Part shown: positions 16,490 through 24,953 of the stretch, in pieces | Numbering within the stretch: position 1 is the first letter of the stretch | Layout of the letters: each line of letters begins with the position of its first letter | Source: DATIYF01 sp035517775 | GTDB taxonomy: Bacteria > Acidobacteriota > Terriglobia > Terriglobales > Acidobacteriaceae | Reading direction: 5' to 3' | Length of the DNA stretch: 60,001 nt | NCBI GenBank assembly: GCA_035517775.1 | Contig: DATIYF010000016.1 | Span: 1 to 60,001 of the forward strand | Translations under genes and position numbers: made by a program | The notes under the pieces: generated by a model | Databases searched by the model: none | What the model was told of the DNA's origin: nothing | Seen by the model: the letters and a program-made list of their open reading frames with translations, nothing else

Positions 16490-17344
16490 ATGGGCAACAC
16501 TTTCAAGACGGCCTTCCTGCTGACGGCGCTGACCTTGCTGCTGATGCTGCTGGGGCGCGCCTTCGGCGGCGAACGGGGAATGCTGCTGGCGTTGGTGATC
16601 GCCGCGGTTTTCAACTTTGTGTCGTATTTTTTTTCGGACAAGATCGCGCTGGCCATGTATCGCGCCAAGCCGGTCACGCGGGAAGAGTTGCCGCGCGCCT
16701 ACCAGGCAGTGGAGCGGTTGACGCAGCGCGTTGGTCTTCCTATGCCGAAGATCTACGTGATTCCGACGGATTCGCCGAACGCCTTTGCCACCGGCCGCAA
16801 CCCGGCGCATGCTTCGGTGGCGGTGACGCAGGGCATTCTGAATCTGCTCAATGACGAAGAACTGGAAGGCGTGCTGGCGCATGAGCTGGGCCACGTGCGC
16901 AACCGCGACATCCTGATCAGCTCGATTGCGGCGACGCTGGCGGGCGCCATTACCTATCTCGCCGAGATCGGGCGCTGGGGGCTGATTTTCGGCGGCATGG
17001 ACCGCGACGACCGCGATGGCGGCGGCTTTGGCGCGCTGCTGATGCTGATTCTTGCGCCTTTTGCGGCCATGCTGATTCAGCTGGCGGTCTCGCGTTCACG
17101 CGAGTACCAGGCGGACGCCACCGGAGCGCACTTTACCGGCAATCCTTATGCCCTGGCCAGCGCGCTGGCCAAGCTGGATACCTACTCGCGCCGCGTACCC
17201 ATGGCGGCGACGCCTTCGACCGCGCATCTGTTTATCATCCAGCCGCTTTTGGGGATGAATTTCGGCAGTTTGTTCTCGACGCATCCACCGATTGCCAAGC
17301 GGATCGAGCGCTTGACTGGAAGGCCGGCAGAATTTTTGCAGTAG
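16490..17344 (+). CDS. htpX: Membrane zinc protease HtpX (M48B)
   Basis: Heat-shock-type membrane metalloprotease that takes part in quality control of membrane proteins. Its 284 residues match the family length. Two N-terminal membrane helices come first (about 8-28 and 34-52). The zinc motif HELGH is in LEGVLAHELGHVRNRD, and the third ligand Glu is in SREYQADATGA. Two more membrane segments lie between. The conserved ASVAVTQGILNLL strand is present. The start at 16490 is supported by AGGAAA just upstream; the frame extends to 16460 but that part is unlikely. A GATAAT hexamer near 16465 may be the -10 box. Confidence 0.95.
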   Translation: MGNTFKTAFLLTALTLLLMLLGRAFGGERGMLLALVIAAVFNFVSYFFSDKIALAMYRAKPVTREELPRAYQAVERLTQRVGLPMPKIYVIPTDSPNAFATGRNPAHASVAVTQGILNLLNDEELEGVLAHELGHVRNRDILISSIAATLAGAITYLAEIGRWGLIFGGMDRDDRDGGGFGALLMLILAPFAAMLIQLAVSRSREYQADATGAHFTGNPYALASALAKLDTYSRRVPMAATPSTAHLFIIQPLLGMNFGSLFSTHPPIAKRIERLTGRPAEFLQ

Positions 17345-17345
17345 G

Positions 17346-17502
17346 CAGGCAATCAGCATTCAGCACTCAGCTAAAGCATTTAGCACCTGGCAGTTGGCAT
17401 TTGGCCGTAGGAGACGTTGCCGGCAACTGGCAGAAACCATTGTTGGCTAAATGCGAAGTGCCAAGCGCCAAATGCTTCAGGCTGAATGCTGACTGCTGAG
17501 TG
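17346..17502. repeat. Long imperfect inverted repeat of AGCATTCAGC/GGCATTTGGC units
   Basis: The left arm (17346-17403) reads AGCATTCAGCACTCAGC, then GCATTTAGCACC, then GGCATTTGGC. The right arm (17440-17502), read on the minus strand, gives AGCACTCAGCAGTCAGC, ATTCAGC, GCATTTGGC and GCATTTAGCC in the same order. The centre contains GTTGCCGGCAAC. The whole interval between htpX and the MoxR gene could fold into one hairpin. No ORF is supported in it. Confidence 0.6.
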
Positions 17503-17544
17503 CTTCCCCACCTCGGTAATCGCGGCTGAAGGCTCGCCGCATAG

Positions 17545-17550
17545 TAAAAT
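17545..17550 (+). promoter_or_regulatory. -10 hexamer TAAAAT immediately before the MoxR start
   Basis: TAAAAT ends 7 bases before the ATG at 17558 and there is no Shine-Dalgarno sequence. Transcription would start at or next to the start codon, giving a leaderless mRNA. No consensus -35 box is visible. Confidence 0.45.
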
Positions 17551-17557
17551 TCTGCCA

Positions 17558-18517
17558 ATGTCCCCTGAAACCGCTGCGGCCCTGTCTCACCGCGCCGCCC
17601 ATCTGGAAAGCTCGCTCCGCAAGGTGATTCGCGGCAAAGACGAGGTGGTGCGCCTGGCGCTGGTCTGCATTCTGGCGCGTGGACATCTGCTCATCGAAGG
17701 TGTGCCGGGCGTGGGCAAAACAACATTGGGGCAGGCCATCGCGCGGGCTCTGGATTGCAGCTTCCAGCGGGTGCAGTTCACCAGCGACATGCTGCCCAGC
17801 GACGTTCTGGGCATCTCGATTTATTCGGCGATCGAGCAGCAGTTCGAATTCAAGCGCGGGCCGGTGTTCACCAACGTGCTGCTGGCGGATGAAATCAACC
17901 GCACGACGCCCAAAACCCAGTCGGCGCTGCTCGAGGCGATGAACGAATCGCAGGTGACGGTGGATGCACACTCCTATCCGCTGCCGCAGCCGTTTCTGGT
18001 GATTGCCACGCAGAACCCGGTGGAGCACCATGGCACCTATCCGCTGCCGGAGTCGCAACTCGACCGCTTTCTGATGCGGGTGCGGATGGGATATCCGGAT
18101 GAGACTGCCGAGCGCGAGATTCTGCGTTCTGAAGCGGGCGCGGCCCAACTGGAGAATTTGCGGCCGGTGCTTTCCGGGGCTGACGTGCTCGAGATGCAGC
18201 ACGCAGTCACGGCGGTTAAGGTGGACGACTCACTGCTGAGCTACGCTTTGGCCATTGTGAGCAAAACCCGCGACTCTGAACATTTGTCGCTGGGAGTCTC
18301 GCCGCGGGGCTCGCAAATGCTGTATCGCGCGGCCCAGGCAATGGCATTTCTGGATGGGCGCGCGTTCTGCGTGCCTGAAGACTTCAAGCCGCTGGTGGTG
18401 CCAGTTTTCGCCCATCGGGTTGTGGTCAACGGGCTGTACGCCTCCACGCTGAAGAAATCTGAGCAGGCCGAGCAGGTCATTCAGGAAATTGTGGGCAGCG
18501 TGGCGGTGCCGGTATAG
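17558..18517 (+). CDS. MoxR family AAA+ ATPase
   Basis: AAA+ chaperone-like ATPase of 319 residues. Walker A is EGVPGVGKTTL, Walker B is VLLADEINR, sensor 1 is IATQNPVEHHGTYPLPE, and the C-terminal lid contains LGVSPRGSQMLYRAAQA with the sensor 2 region. MoxR proteins usually help a VWA or DUF58 partner to mature metal or extracellular proteins. Here the next gene is a DUF971 protein, so no such partner is adjacent and the client is unknown. The start at 17558 gives MSPETAAALS; the frame stays open to 17486 through repeat sequence, which I discount. Confidence 0.94.
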   Translation: MSPETAAALSHRAAHLESSLRKVIRGKDEVVRLALVCILARGHLLIEGVPGVGKTTLGQAIARALDCSFQRVQFTSDMLPSDVLGISIYSAIEQQFEFKRGPVFTNVLLADEINRTTPKTQSALLEAMNESQVTVDAHSYPLPQPFLVIATQNPVEHHGTYPLPESQLDRFLMRVRMGYPDETAEREILRSEAGAAQLENLRPVLSGADVLEMQHAVTAVKVDDSLLSYALAIVSKTRDSEHLSLGVSPRGSQMLYRAAQAMAFLDGRAFCVPEDFKPLVVPVFAHRVVVNGLYASTLKKSEQAEQVIQEIVGSVAVPV

Positions 18518-18651
18518 CTGGCCGGTTGCCAGCTTCCCCGTCTTTCCAATCGCGGAACTCGAAACCAGTGAAATTACCTTTCGGAAACGGAGAATACAAT
18601 CCATTCTCCGACCTCGCATAACGGCCGGCTCGTGTGGCCGGGGCAACGTGT

Positions 18652-18657
18652 GATACT
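18652..18657 (+). promoter_or_regulatory. -10 hexamer GATACT immediately before the DUF971 start
   Basis: TGTGATACT is an extended -10 form (TG, one base, then GATACT). It ends 6 bases before the ATG at 18664 and no ribosome-binding site is present, which again suggests a leaderless transcript. Confidence 0.42.
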
Positions 18658-18663
18658 TAAGAC

Positions 18664-19038
18664 ATGCTCTCAGCGGACCCCAAGTCGGTGAAGGTGAATC
18701 TCACCACCGGCACGGGGGTGGAGATCGAATGGGCGGACGGCCATCGTTCGCACTATGCTTTCGTTTTTCTGCGAAATGCCTGCCCCTGCGCTCTGTGCAA
18801 CGAGGAGCGGGAAAACTCCGGCCGCCAGCCGGGTGAGCCGCCGAAGCCAGCGCCCGGCAGCCTGCCCATGTTCAAAGAAAAAGCCAAACCGCTCTCGGCC
18901 GAAGGCGTGGGCAAGTACGCCATCAGGTTCAGTTGGAACGATGGGCATGATTTGGGGATTTACTCCTGGCGGTTTTTGCGGGATGTGTGCCCGTGCGAGG
19001 AGTGCAAGACGGCGAGAAAAAGCCAGCTATCGGATTAG
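18664..19038 (+). CDS. DUF971 (gamma-butyrobetaine hydroxylase-like N-terminal domain) protein
   Basis: Single-domain protein of 124 residues. The fold begins with VKVNLTTGTGVEIEWADGH. Two cysteine motifs match the family: LRNACPCALC (about residues 37-46) and YSWRFLRDVCPCEEC (about 99-113). They would bind a zinc or iron centre. In eukaryotic gamma-butyrobetaine hydroxylase this domain carries a zinc site; stand-alone bacterial copies have been linked to iron-sulfur protein assembly, but I cannot test this here. No oxygenase domain is fused. The neighbours give no clear hint: MoxR upstream and a DNA helicase downstream. Confidence 0.9.
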   Translation: MLSADPKSVKVNLTTGTGVEIEWADGHRSHYAFVFLRNACPCALCNEERENSGRQPGEPPKPAPGSLPMFKEKAKPLSAEGVGKYAIRFSWNDGHDLGIYSWRFLRDVCPCEECKTARKSQLSD

Positions 19039-19174
19039 ATTCATCTTGTTTCTGGCGGCGCAGCGGCTAACATCCGCGGAGCTGCGCCCCGCCGGACGGC
19101 CGGAAGCGGCTGTCCCCACATGGATTCCCATTCCTCTGTAAAATCGAAGCGGAAGACTTCGGAGCTTTTCAGGT

Positions 19175-21724
19175 TTGTCTTTTCTCGAACAACTGAATCC
19201 GCAGCAGCGGGAAGCGGTTGAAACCACCGAAGGGCCGGTGCTCATTCTGGCTGGGGCGGGCAGCGGCAAAACGCGGGTCATCACATACCGCATCGCGCAC
19301 CTGATCGAAAACCTGGGGGTGATGCCGGAAGCCATCTTGGCGATGACCTTCACCAACAAGGCCGCGGCCGAAATGGTCGAGCGCGTGGATAAGCTGGTGG
19401 GCGGGCTTTCCATCGCCAAACCGGTGATTTCGACGTTCCATTCTTTCTGCGTGCGCGTTCTGCGCCGCGATATTGAATCCTTGCGGATTCCTTCTTCAAC
19501 GCCCGGCCAGCCGCCGATGGGGCTGACCAGGAACTTCGTGATCTATGACGAGGCCGACCAGCAGCAACTGGTGAAAGCGATTATGCGCCGGCTCGGGATT
19601 GACGACAAGCAGACCACGCCGCGCTCGGTGCTGGCTCATATTTCCTGGGCCAAGAACCACATGCTCGATCCGCAGGAGGTTTATCTGCAATCGGCCGATC
19701 CCAAGACCGAGCGCGTGGCCCACATTTACGAGGAATACCGCAAAGAGCTGCGCAAGGCCAACGCCCTCGATTTCGACGATCTGCTGCTCGAAGCCGTGCG
19801 CCTGCTCAAGGTTGCAGGCGAAGTGCGTGAGTACTACAACCGGCGCTTTCAGTACTTGCTGGTGGATGAATACCAGGACACCAACCGTCCGCAGTACGAG
19901 CTGATGCGCCTGCTGGCGGGCGCGCGGCACAACGTCTGCGCTGTGGGCGATGAAGATCAGTCCATCTATTCGTGGCGGGGCGCCGATATCCGCAACATTC
20001 TGGAGTTCGAGAGAGATTTCCCGGAGGCGAAGATCATCCGGCTGGAACAGAATTACCGCTCGACCCAGAACATCTTGCAGGCGGCCTCGGCGGTGGTGGC
20101 GAATAACGTTCGGCGTAAAGGCAAGAACCTGTGGACCTCGCGACAGGGTGGAACGAAGATCGGCTACTACGAAGCGCCGGATGGAGAGAACGAGGCACTT
20201 TTTGCCGCCGATTGGGTGGCGCGCTATTTGCGCGAGGCCACGGAAAATGGCGAGACGCCCCGCGCCGCCGTGCTCTACCGCACCAATTCGCAGTCGCGGC
20301 TGTTTGAAGAAGCCATGCGCCGCTACCAGCTCAAGTATCACGTGGTGGGTGGATTCTCGTTTTACGAGCGGGCCGAGATCAAAGACATGATCTCGTACTT
20401 GAAAGTGATCCAAAACCCCGATGACTCGCTTGCTCTGATGCGGGTGATCAATACACCGGTGCGCGGCATCGGGAAGACAACCATGGAGACCCTCGAGCGC
20501 GTGGCGCTTGAGAGCGGGCGGTCGCTCTGGGGAGCAATCGGCGAGGTGACCGGGCGGCAGCTTCTGCCGCAGCGGGCGCTGGCCGCGCTGAAGAATTTCG
20601 GTGAACTGATTGAAGACGCGCGCGCGATGCTGGCGGGGAGGTACCAGGAGCAATTGCAAGAAAGTGCGGCGCGCGAGCCCTCGCCTGCGACTGCTCCGGC
20701 GGCGATTGATCTCAACGATCAGATCTCTTTCGATCCGGCGGCGTTTGCTCCCGAGCCGGAGACCCCAGTGGCAGAAGCGGCCGGCGAGTCTCCGTTTGGG
20801 GCTCCTAAAATCAGCACTGCCGAGGTCCTCAAATTTCTCATTGACCGCACCGGATACATCAAGCAGCTTGAGGAAGAAGACACGCCCGAGGCCTACTCAC
20901 GCGTTGAAAACCTGCGCGAACTGGTGAACGCCGCCATGGACTCGCGCGACCGGGGTGAAACGCTGGATCAATTCCTGGATCATGCCGCGCTGGTGAGCGA
21001 TGCCGACGCTTACGACGAGCGCGCCCAGATCACGCTGATGACGCTGCATGCGGCCAAGGGCTTGGAGTTTCCCTTGGTGTTCCTGTGCGGACTGGAGGAG
21101 GGTTTGTTCCCCCATTCACGGACGTTTCAGAATCCGGATGACATCGAGGAAGAGCGCCGGCTCTGTTACGTTGGCATGACGCGGGCGATGGACACGCTGA
21201 TTCTGACTCGCGCCGCGTATCGCCGGCGCTACGGCACCGATCTTCCCGAAGGCAGCGTGCCCTCGCGGTTTCTGGAAGAAGTGCCGCCGCATCTGGTAGA
21301 AGAACTGGGCGGCTCGCGAAAATCTCGTGCGGGGATGGGGCTTCGTGCCGTCCCGGGGAAGCGCAGCCCGGCCGCTCAAGCCGAGCCTCATTATTCTTAC
21401 GAAGACGAAGATCAATCGGCCGCGTGGCGGGCCGAGCACACCACCACCCGGGCCGCGGCCACGCCGAAATACAACTCGATTGAGAATATTGCCGAGTTCT
21501 TTGCTTCGCGGGGCAAGAAATTCAGCGTTCCCAAAGTACCGGTGGAGCAGCCGGCCGGACGGCGCGGTTTTCGCCCCGGGCAGCGGGTGAAGCATCCCAA
21601 ATACGGCGAGGGGACGGTCTACCAGCGCGAAGGAGAAGGCGAAGAAGCGAAGATTACGGTACAATTTCCTCGCTTCGGCCTGAAGAAGCTGGTGGAGAAA
21701 TACGCCCAGCTGGAGCAGGCCTGA
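19175..21724 (+). CDS. pcrA: ATP-dependent DNA helicase PcrA/UvrD
   Basis: Superfamily 1A 3'-5' helicase for DNA repair and clearing of replication forks. It has 849 residues, longer than the usual 720-750 because of an Ala/Pro/Glu-rich insert at about 495-545. Motifs in order: Q motif LNPQQREAVE, Walker A AGAGSGKTRVITYRI, motif Ia AMTFTNKAAAEM, motif II LLVDEYQDTNRPQYE, motif III DEDQSIYSWRGAD, motif IV LEQNYRS, motif V LMTLHAAKGLEF and motif VI RRLCYVGMTRA. The C terminus (RPGQRVKHPKYGEGTVYQ) is the Tudor-like domain that in PcrA/UvrD contacts RNA polymerase. The start is TTG at 19175 with GGAG 10 bases upstream. Confidence 0.95.
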   Translation: MSFLEQLNPQQREAVETTEGPVLILAGAGSGKTRVITYRIAHLIENLGVMPEAILAMTFTNKAAAEMVERVDKLVGGLSIAKPVISTFHSFCVRVLRRDIESLRIPSSTPGQPPMGLTRNFVIYDEADQQQLVKAIMRRLGIDDKQTTPRSVLAHISWAKNHMLDPQEVYLQSADPKTERVAHIYEEYRKELRKANALDFDDLLLEAVRLLKVAGEVREYYNRRFQYLLVDEYQDTNRPQYELMRLLAGARHNVCAVGDEDQSIYSWRGADIRNILEFERDFPEAKIIRLEQNYRSTQNILQAASAVVANNVRRKGKNLWTSRQGGTKIGYYEAPDGENEALFAADWVARYLREATENGETPRAAVLYRTNSQSRLFEEAMRRYQLKYHVVGGFSFYERAEIKDMISYLKVIQNPDDSLALMRVINTPVRGIGKTTMETLERVALESGRSLWGAIGEVTGRQLLPQRALAALKNFGELIEDARAMLAGRYQEQLQESAAREPSPATAPAAIDLNDQISFDPAAFAPEPETPVAEAAGESPFGAPKISTAEVLKFLIDRTGYIKQLEEEDTPEAYSRVENLRELVNAAMDSRDRGETLDQFLDHAALVSDADAYDERAQITLMTLHAAKGLEFPLVFLCGLEEGLFPHSRTFQNPDDIEEERRLCYVGMTRAMDTLILTRAAYRRRYGTDLPEGSVPSRFLEEVPPHLVEELGGSRKSRAGMGLRAVPGKRSPAAQAEPHYSYEDEDQSAAWRAEHTTTRAAATPKYNSIENIAEFFASRGKKFSVPKVPVEQPAGRRGFRPGQRVKHPKYGEGTVYQREGEGEEAKITVQFPRFGLKKLVEKYAQLEQA

Positions 21725-21778
21725 GGGGCAGGGGGACTAAATTCCCCGATTACCAAATTACACAATCCATAAGGACTC

Positions 21779-21940
21779 ATGGCCAATACATCCACGCTAA
21801 GCAAAGTAGAACGCAAGAAGGCCAAACGCGCCGCGCGCAAGAAGCACAAGCAGGAGCATCCATTGAAGCCGCGGGAGTATGCCCGCGGCTCGCAGAAGCG
21901 CAAAGTCAAGAAAATGGCGCGCGGACAGTCGAAGCGGTAG
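21779..21940 (+). CDS. Small, very basic protein (53 residues)
   Basis: The gene is too short for most ORF searches but well supported: AAGGA at 21771-21775 lies a few bases before the ATG at 21779, and the frame runs to TAG at 21940. The protein opens MANTSTLSKVERKKAKR and about 40 percent of its residues are Lys or Arg (KRAARKKHK, SQKRKVKKMARGQSKR). It has no hydrophobic segment. It starts 54 bases after pcrA and may be in the same transcript. The composition suggests binding to RNA, DNA or the ribosome, but I do not recognise a family and the function is unknown. Confidence 0.7.
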   Translation: MANTSTLSKVERKKAKRAARKKHKQEHPLKPREYARGSQKRKVKKMARGQSKR

Positions 21941-21944
21941 AGCG

Positions 21945-22074
21945 GCATTCAGCCCCTGGCATTTGGCTGTTGGAAAACCGCGGCAAGCTTGTGTTGGCAA
22001 GGCTGAGCCGAGGGGCAAACCCGCCAAGGGCGCCGGCCGCGGGTTGGGCTTTTGGCTGAGGGCCAGTTGGCAAG
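21945..22074. repeat. Degenerate relatives of the GCATTCAGC/GGCATTTGGC repeat
   Basis: GCATTCAGC, CCTGGCATTTGGC and TTGG occur at 21945-21975, and GGCTTTTGGCTGAGGGCCAGTTGGC at 22048-22072. The units resemble those at 17346-17502. The right part overlaps the nominal 5' end of the permease frame, which casts doubt on that start. Confidence 0.4.
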
Positions 22075-23680
22075 TATTTTCTGTTCCGAGGAGAGCAACC
22101 TGGCGGAACCGGCAATCACCAACGATAAGCCGAAGGCAAGCGAGCGGACCTCGTCCAGCCAGCTGTTGTGCTGCAAGTCCATTGACAAGCTGATTGCCGA
22201 GTCCGAAGAACCCGGGCACCGCCTCAAAAAGACACTTGGTCCCTGGTCTCTCACCGCGCTGGGCATTGGCGCCATTATTGGCGCCGGCATTTTCGTCCTC
22301 ACCGGAACCGCGGCCGCCGGGGAGAATTTTGCAGCGCCCTCGATTCTGCATGCCCAGGTGCTGGACCTGGTAAGCCATTTGATCCGCAGCGGCAGCCTCT
22401 CAGGTGCGCTGTTGCATGGCCGCCCGCCGGCCGGTCCCTCTATTGCCATTTCATTCCTGCTGGTGGCCGTGGCCTGCAGCTTTGCCGGCTTGTGCTATGC
22501 CGAGCTGGCCTCGATGATTCCCATCGCCGGCAGCGCCTACACTTACTCTTACGCCACACTAGGCGAGATCTTCGCCTGGATCATCGGCTGGGACCTGATT
22601 CTGGAATACTGCGTTAGCAACGTGGCGGTTGCCGTCGGCTTCAGTGGCTACGCTACGGCACAGCTGGCGGCTTTTGGCGTCATCTTGCCGGAGAAATGGG
22701 CCAGTCCGGTCTGGGCCTCCGGCCATTGGACGGGCGCCTACTTCAACGTCCCCGGGTTTCTGATTGTTTTCATTTTGACTTTGCTGCTGGTGCGGGGCGT
22801 GCGCGAATCAGCGGAAGCCAACAACGTGATGGTGGCGATTAAGATCGGCGCCATCCTCATTTTCCTGGCGGTGGGCGGCATGCTGATCCATCCCGCCAAC
22901 TGGAAGCCGTTTGCCCCTTCCGGTTTTGCCGGCATTGTCTCCGGCGGCGCCATCGTCTTCTTTACCTACATCGGTTTCGATTCGGTTTCCACGGCGGCTG
23001 AGGAGTGCCGCAACCCGCAACGCGATTTGCCCTTCGGCATCATCGCCTCGCTGATTATCTGCACCATCCTTTACGTCGGAGTGGCCATCGTGCTGCTGGG
23101 CATGATGAAGTACACAACCTTTATCTCGGGCAAGGCGGCAGAGGCGCCGGTGGCTTATGCCTTACACTTTCTCGGGGCCAGCCGATTCGCGCAGTCGGTG
23201 ATTGTGATTGGCGCGCTCATGGGCATGATTTCGTCGCTGCTGGTGTTTCAGTACGGGCAGGCGCGCATCTGGTATGCCATGTCGCGCGATGGCCTGTTGC
23301 CCAAACTGTTTTCGGCGGTGCATCCGAAATTCAAGACGCCGCACTGGTCCACCTGGATTGCCTGCTTCGCGGTCGGCATTCCCGCCGGGCTGGTGGATAT
23401 TGGCGATGCCGCTGATCTTTCCAACATCGGCACGCTGTTTGCCTTCGTTCTGGTCTCGCTGGGCGTGATCCTGCTTCGGCGCCGCCAACCTGACCGCCCG
23501 CGCGCCTTCCGGGTGCCCTTCGTGCCCTGGTTTCCGCTGATCTCCATTGTGCTGTGCGGCGGACTCATGGCCGGGCTCCTGGTGATCACCTGGATTCGCT
23601 TCGTGCTATGGCTCTTCCTCGGGCTGATTATCTACGCCTTCTACAGCCGCCGCCACAGCGAGTTTGCCAAGAGCCAGTAG
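22052..23680 (+). CDS. APC-family amino acid permease (cationic amino acid transporter-like)
   Basis: Inner-membrane amino acid transporter with about 12 membrane segments. The signature helix 1 (SLTALGIGAIIGAGIFVLTG) and LCYAELASMIPIAGSAYTY followed by IIGWDLILEY in helices 2-4 are typical of the CAT subgroup, as are FFTYIGFDSVSTAAEECRNP and FQYGQARIWYAMSRDGLLP. A loop of about 40 residues between helices 1 and 2 (GENFAAPSILHAQVLDL and on to GRPPAGPS) is longer than in most bacterial members. The start is uncertain: TTG at 22052 is the longest choice, but its first 15 codons are repeat-like sequence. GAGGAG near 22088 could serve a later start. The substrate is unknown. Confidence 0.9.
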   Translation: MAEGQLASIFCSEESNLAEPAITNDKPKASERTSSSQLLCCKSIDKLIAESEEPGHRLKKTLGPWSLTALGIGAIIGAGIFVLTGTAAAGENFAAPSILHAQVLDLVSHLIRSGSLSGALLHGRPPAGPSIAISFLLVAVACSFAGLCYAELASMIPIAGSAYTYSYATLGEIFAWIIGWDLILEYCVSNVAVAVGFSGYATAQLAAFGVILPEKWASPVWASGHWTGAYFNVPGFLIVFILTLLLVRGVRESAEANNVMVAIKIGAILIFLAVGGMLIHPANWKPFAPSGFAGIVSGGAIVFFTYIGFDSVSTAAEECRNPQRDLPFGIIASLIICTILYVGVAIVLLGMMKYTTFISGKAAEAPVAYALHFLGASRFAQSVIVIGALMGMISSLLVFQYGQARIWYAMSRDGLLPKLFSAVHPKFKTPHWSTWIACFAVGIPAGLVDIGDAADLSNIGTLFAFVLVSLGVILLRRRQPDRPRAFRVPFVPWFPLISIVLCGGLMAGLLVITWIRFVLWLFLGLIIYAFYSRRHSEFAKSQ

Positions 23681-23881
23681 GTACCGGGGGAGCAGGCAGC
23701 ACATCCAGCGTGGCGGTTTGTCTTCGCGTAGTCGGCCGCCTTTCCCGGCGAACTTTGCGGTTAGACGTGTTCTTAGCTGACGCTTACCAGATTTTTTGAC
23801 CGCCGCGTGTGCCAGGGTGGCGCAGAGTTCGCAGAGAAAAACTCAAGCTGACGGCGCTCGCCAATGCGCCGCTAACCCTCG

Positions 23882-23887
23882 TACAAT
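23882..23887 (+). promoter_or_regulatory. -10 hexamer TACAAT immediately before the adenosine deaminase-like start
   Basis: TACAAT ends 8 bases before the ATG at 23896, with no Shine-Dalgarno sequence in between. A leaderless transcript is likely. The -35 region has no consensus match. Confidence 0.45.
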
Positions 23888-23895
23888 CGAAATGT

Positions 23896-24900
23896 ATGGG
23901 CTCGGCCTCGAACGCGTTCATCGTGTCGCTTCCCAAGGCTGAACTGCACCTGCACCTGGAAGGCGCAATCGCTCCCGCCACGCTGATCGAATTGCGCCAA
24001 CGGCGAGGCAAAGAGAGCTCGCTGGCGGAAATTGAGCAACTCTACCGCTACGACGATTTCAATGGCTTCCTGATGGCCTTCAAGACGGTCACCGAAGACC
24101 TGCAGACCCCCGGCGACTATGAGCTCATCACCTACCGCATGATGGAGCGCCTGCACGCACAAAGCGTAATGCACGCGGAGGTGTATGTTTCCGTTGGCGT
24201 ATGCCTGTGGCGCAAACAGGATTTCGCGGCGATCTTTGAAGGCCTGGAACGCGGGCGGCGCCGCGGCGAGCGCGATTTCGGAATCTCGCTGCTATGGATT
24301 TTCGACGCGGTGCGGCAGTTTGGGCCAGGCGCGGCTCGCGAGGTTTTCGAGCTGGCGGTGCGCTACCGCGATCAGCATGTCGCCGGCGTGGGCATCGGCG
24401 GCGACGAGAAAAAAGCGCCCCCGGAGCTTTTTCGCGACGCCTACGCCTTTGCCGCGGAGAACGGCCTGCACCTCACGGCGCACGCCGGCGAGTCTGCCGG
24501 GCCGGAATCCATTTGGGGGGCGTTGAATCTGCGCGCTGAGCGCATCGGGCACGGGCTGACTGCCGATCAGGACCCGGAGCTGGTGGAAGAGCTTTCCGCC
24601 CGGCAGATTCCCGTCGAGATTTGCCTGACCAGCAACATGAAGACGGGTTGCTGCCAGTCGCTGGCGGGCCATCCGGTGCGCCGGTTTTTCGATCAGGGGA
24701 TGATGATCACGCTCAACAGCGATGACCCGGCCATGTTCGGCACCTCTTTGGCGCGCGAGTACCAGCTGGCGCAGGACAACTTCGGATTCACCGACGAGCA
24801 CCTGCGCGAGCTGGCAAGGAATTCGTTTGAGGCGTCGTTCCTGCCGGCGGAAAAGAAGCTGGCATTCCTCAATCTATTCGATGCCGCAGTTGCGCGGTAG
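23896..24900 (+). CDS. Adenosine deaminase family protein
   Basis: Purine-type deaminase of the amidohydrolase superfamily, 334 residues, cytoplasmic. Zinc and catalytic motifs are complete: HxH in KAELHLHLEGA, His and Glu in LTAHAGESAGPES, RIGHG, and the Asp pair in ITLNSDDPAMFG. The spacing fits adenosine deaminase or the related adenine/aminodeoxyfutalosine deaminases; I cannot pick the substrate from motifs alone. The start at 23896 (MGSASNAFIV) is preferred because the frame further upstream (to 23809) runs through repeat-like DNA. It is convergent with the carbonic anhydrase-like gene. Confidence 0.92.
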   Translation: MGSASNAFIVSLPKAELHLHLEGAIAPATLIELRQRRGKESSLAEIEQLYRYDDFNGFLMAFKTVTEDLQTPGDYELITYRMMERLHAQSVMHAEVYVSVGVCLWRKQDFAAIFEGLERGRRRGERDFGISLLWIFDAVRQFGPGAAREVFELAVRYRDQHVAGVGIGGDEKKAPPELFRDAYAFAAENGLHLTAHAGESAGPESIWGALNLRAERIGHGLTADQDPELVEELSARQIPVEICLTSNMKTGCCQSLAGHPVRRFFDQGMMITLNSDDPAMFGTSLAREYQLAQDNFGFTDEHLRELARNSFEASFLPAEKKLAFLNLFDAAVAR

Positions 24901-24908
24901 GGGAGGGT

Positions 24909-24945
24909 TGTCATGCTGAGCTTCGCTCAGGGCAACAGCGCTGGC
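24909..24945. repeat. TGTCA-family repeat between convergent genes
   Basis: TGTCATGCTGAGCTTCGCTC begins at 24909 and includes the small hairpin CTGAGC-TTC-GCTCAG. It belongs to the same TGTCAT-starting group as 35626 and 54576 and lies between two converging genes, where it might also act as a weak terminator. Confidence 0.5.
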
Positions 24946-24953
24946 GGCGGAAA

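Noticed and set aside
17401..17430. Fourth copy of the 22-base palindrome (CCGTAGGAGACGTTGCCGG)
   Set aside because: The left part is similar but the right arm does not complete the stem; it is better explained as the centre of the longer inverted repeat.
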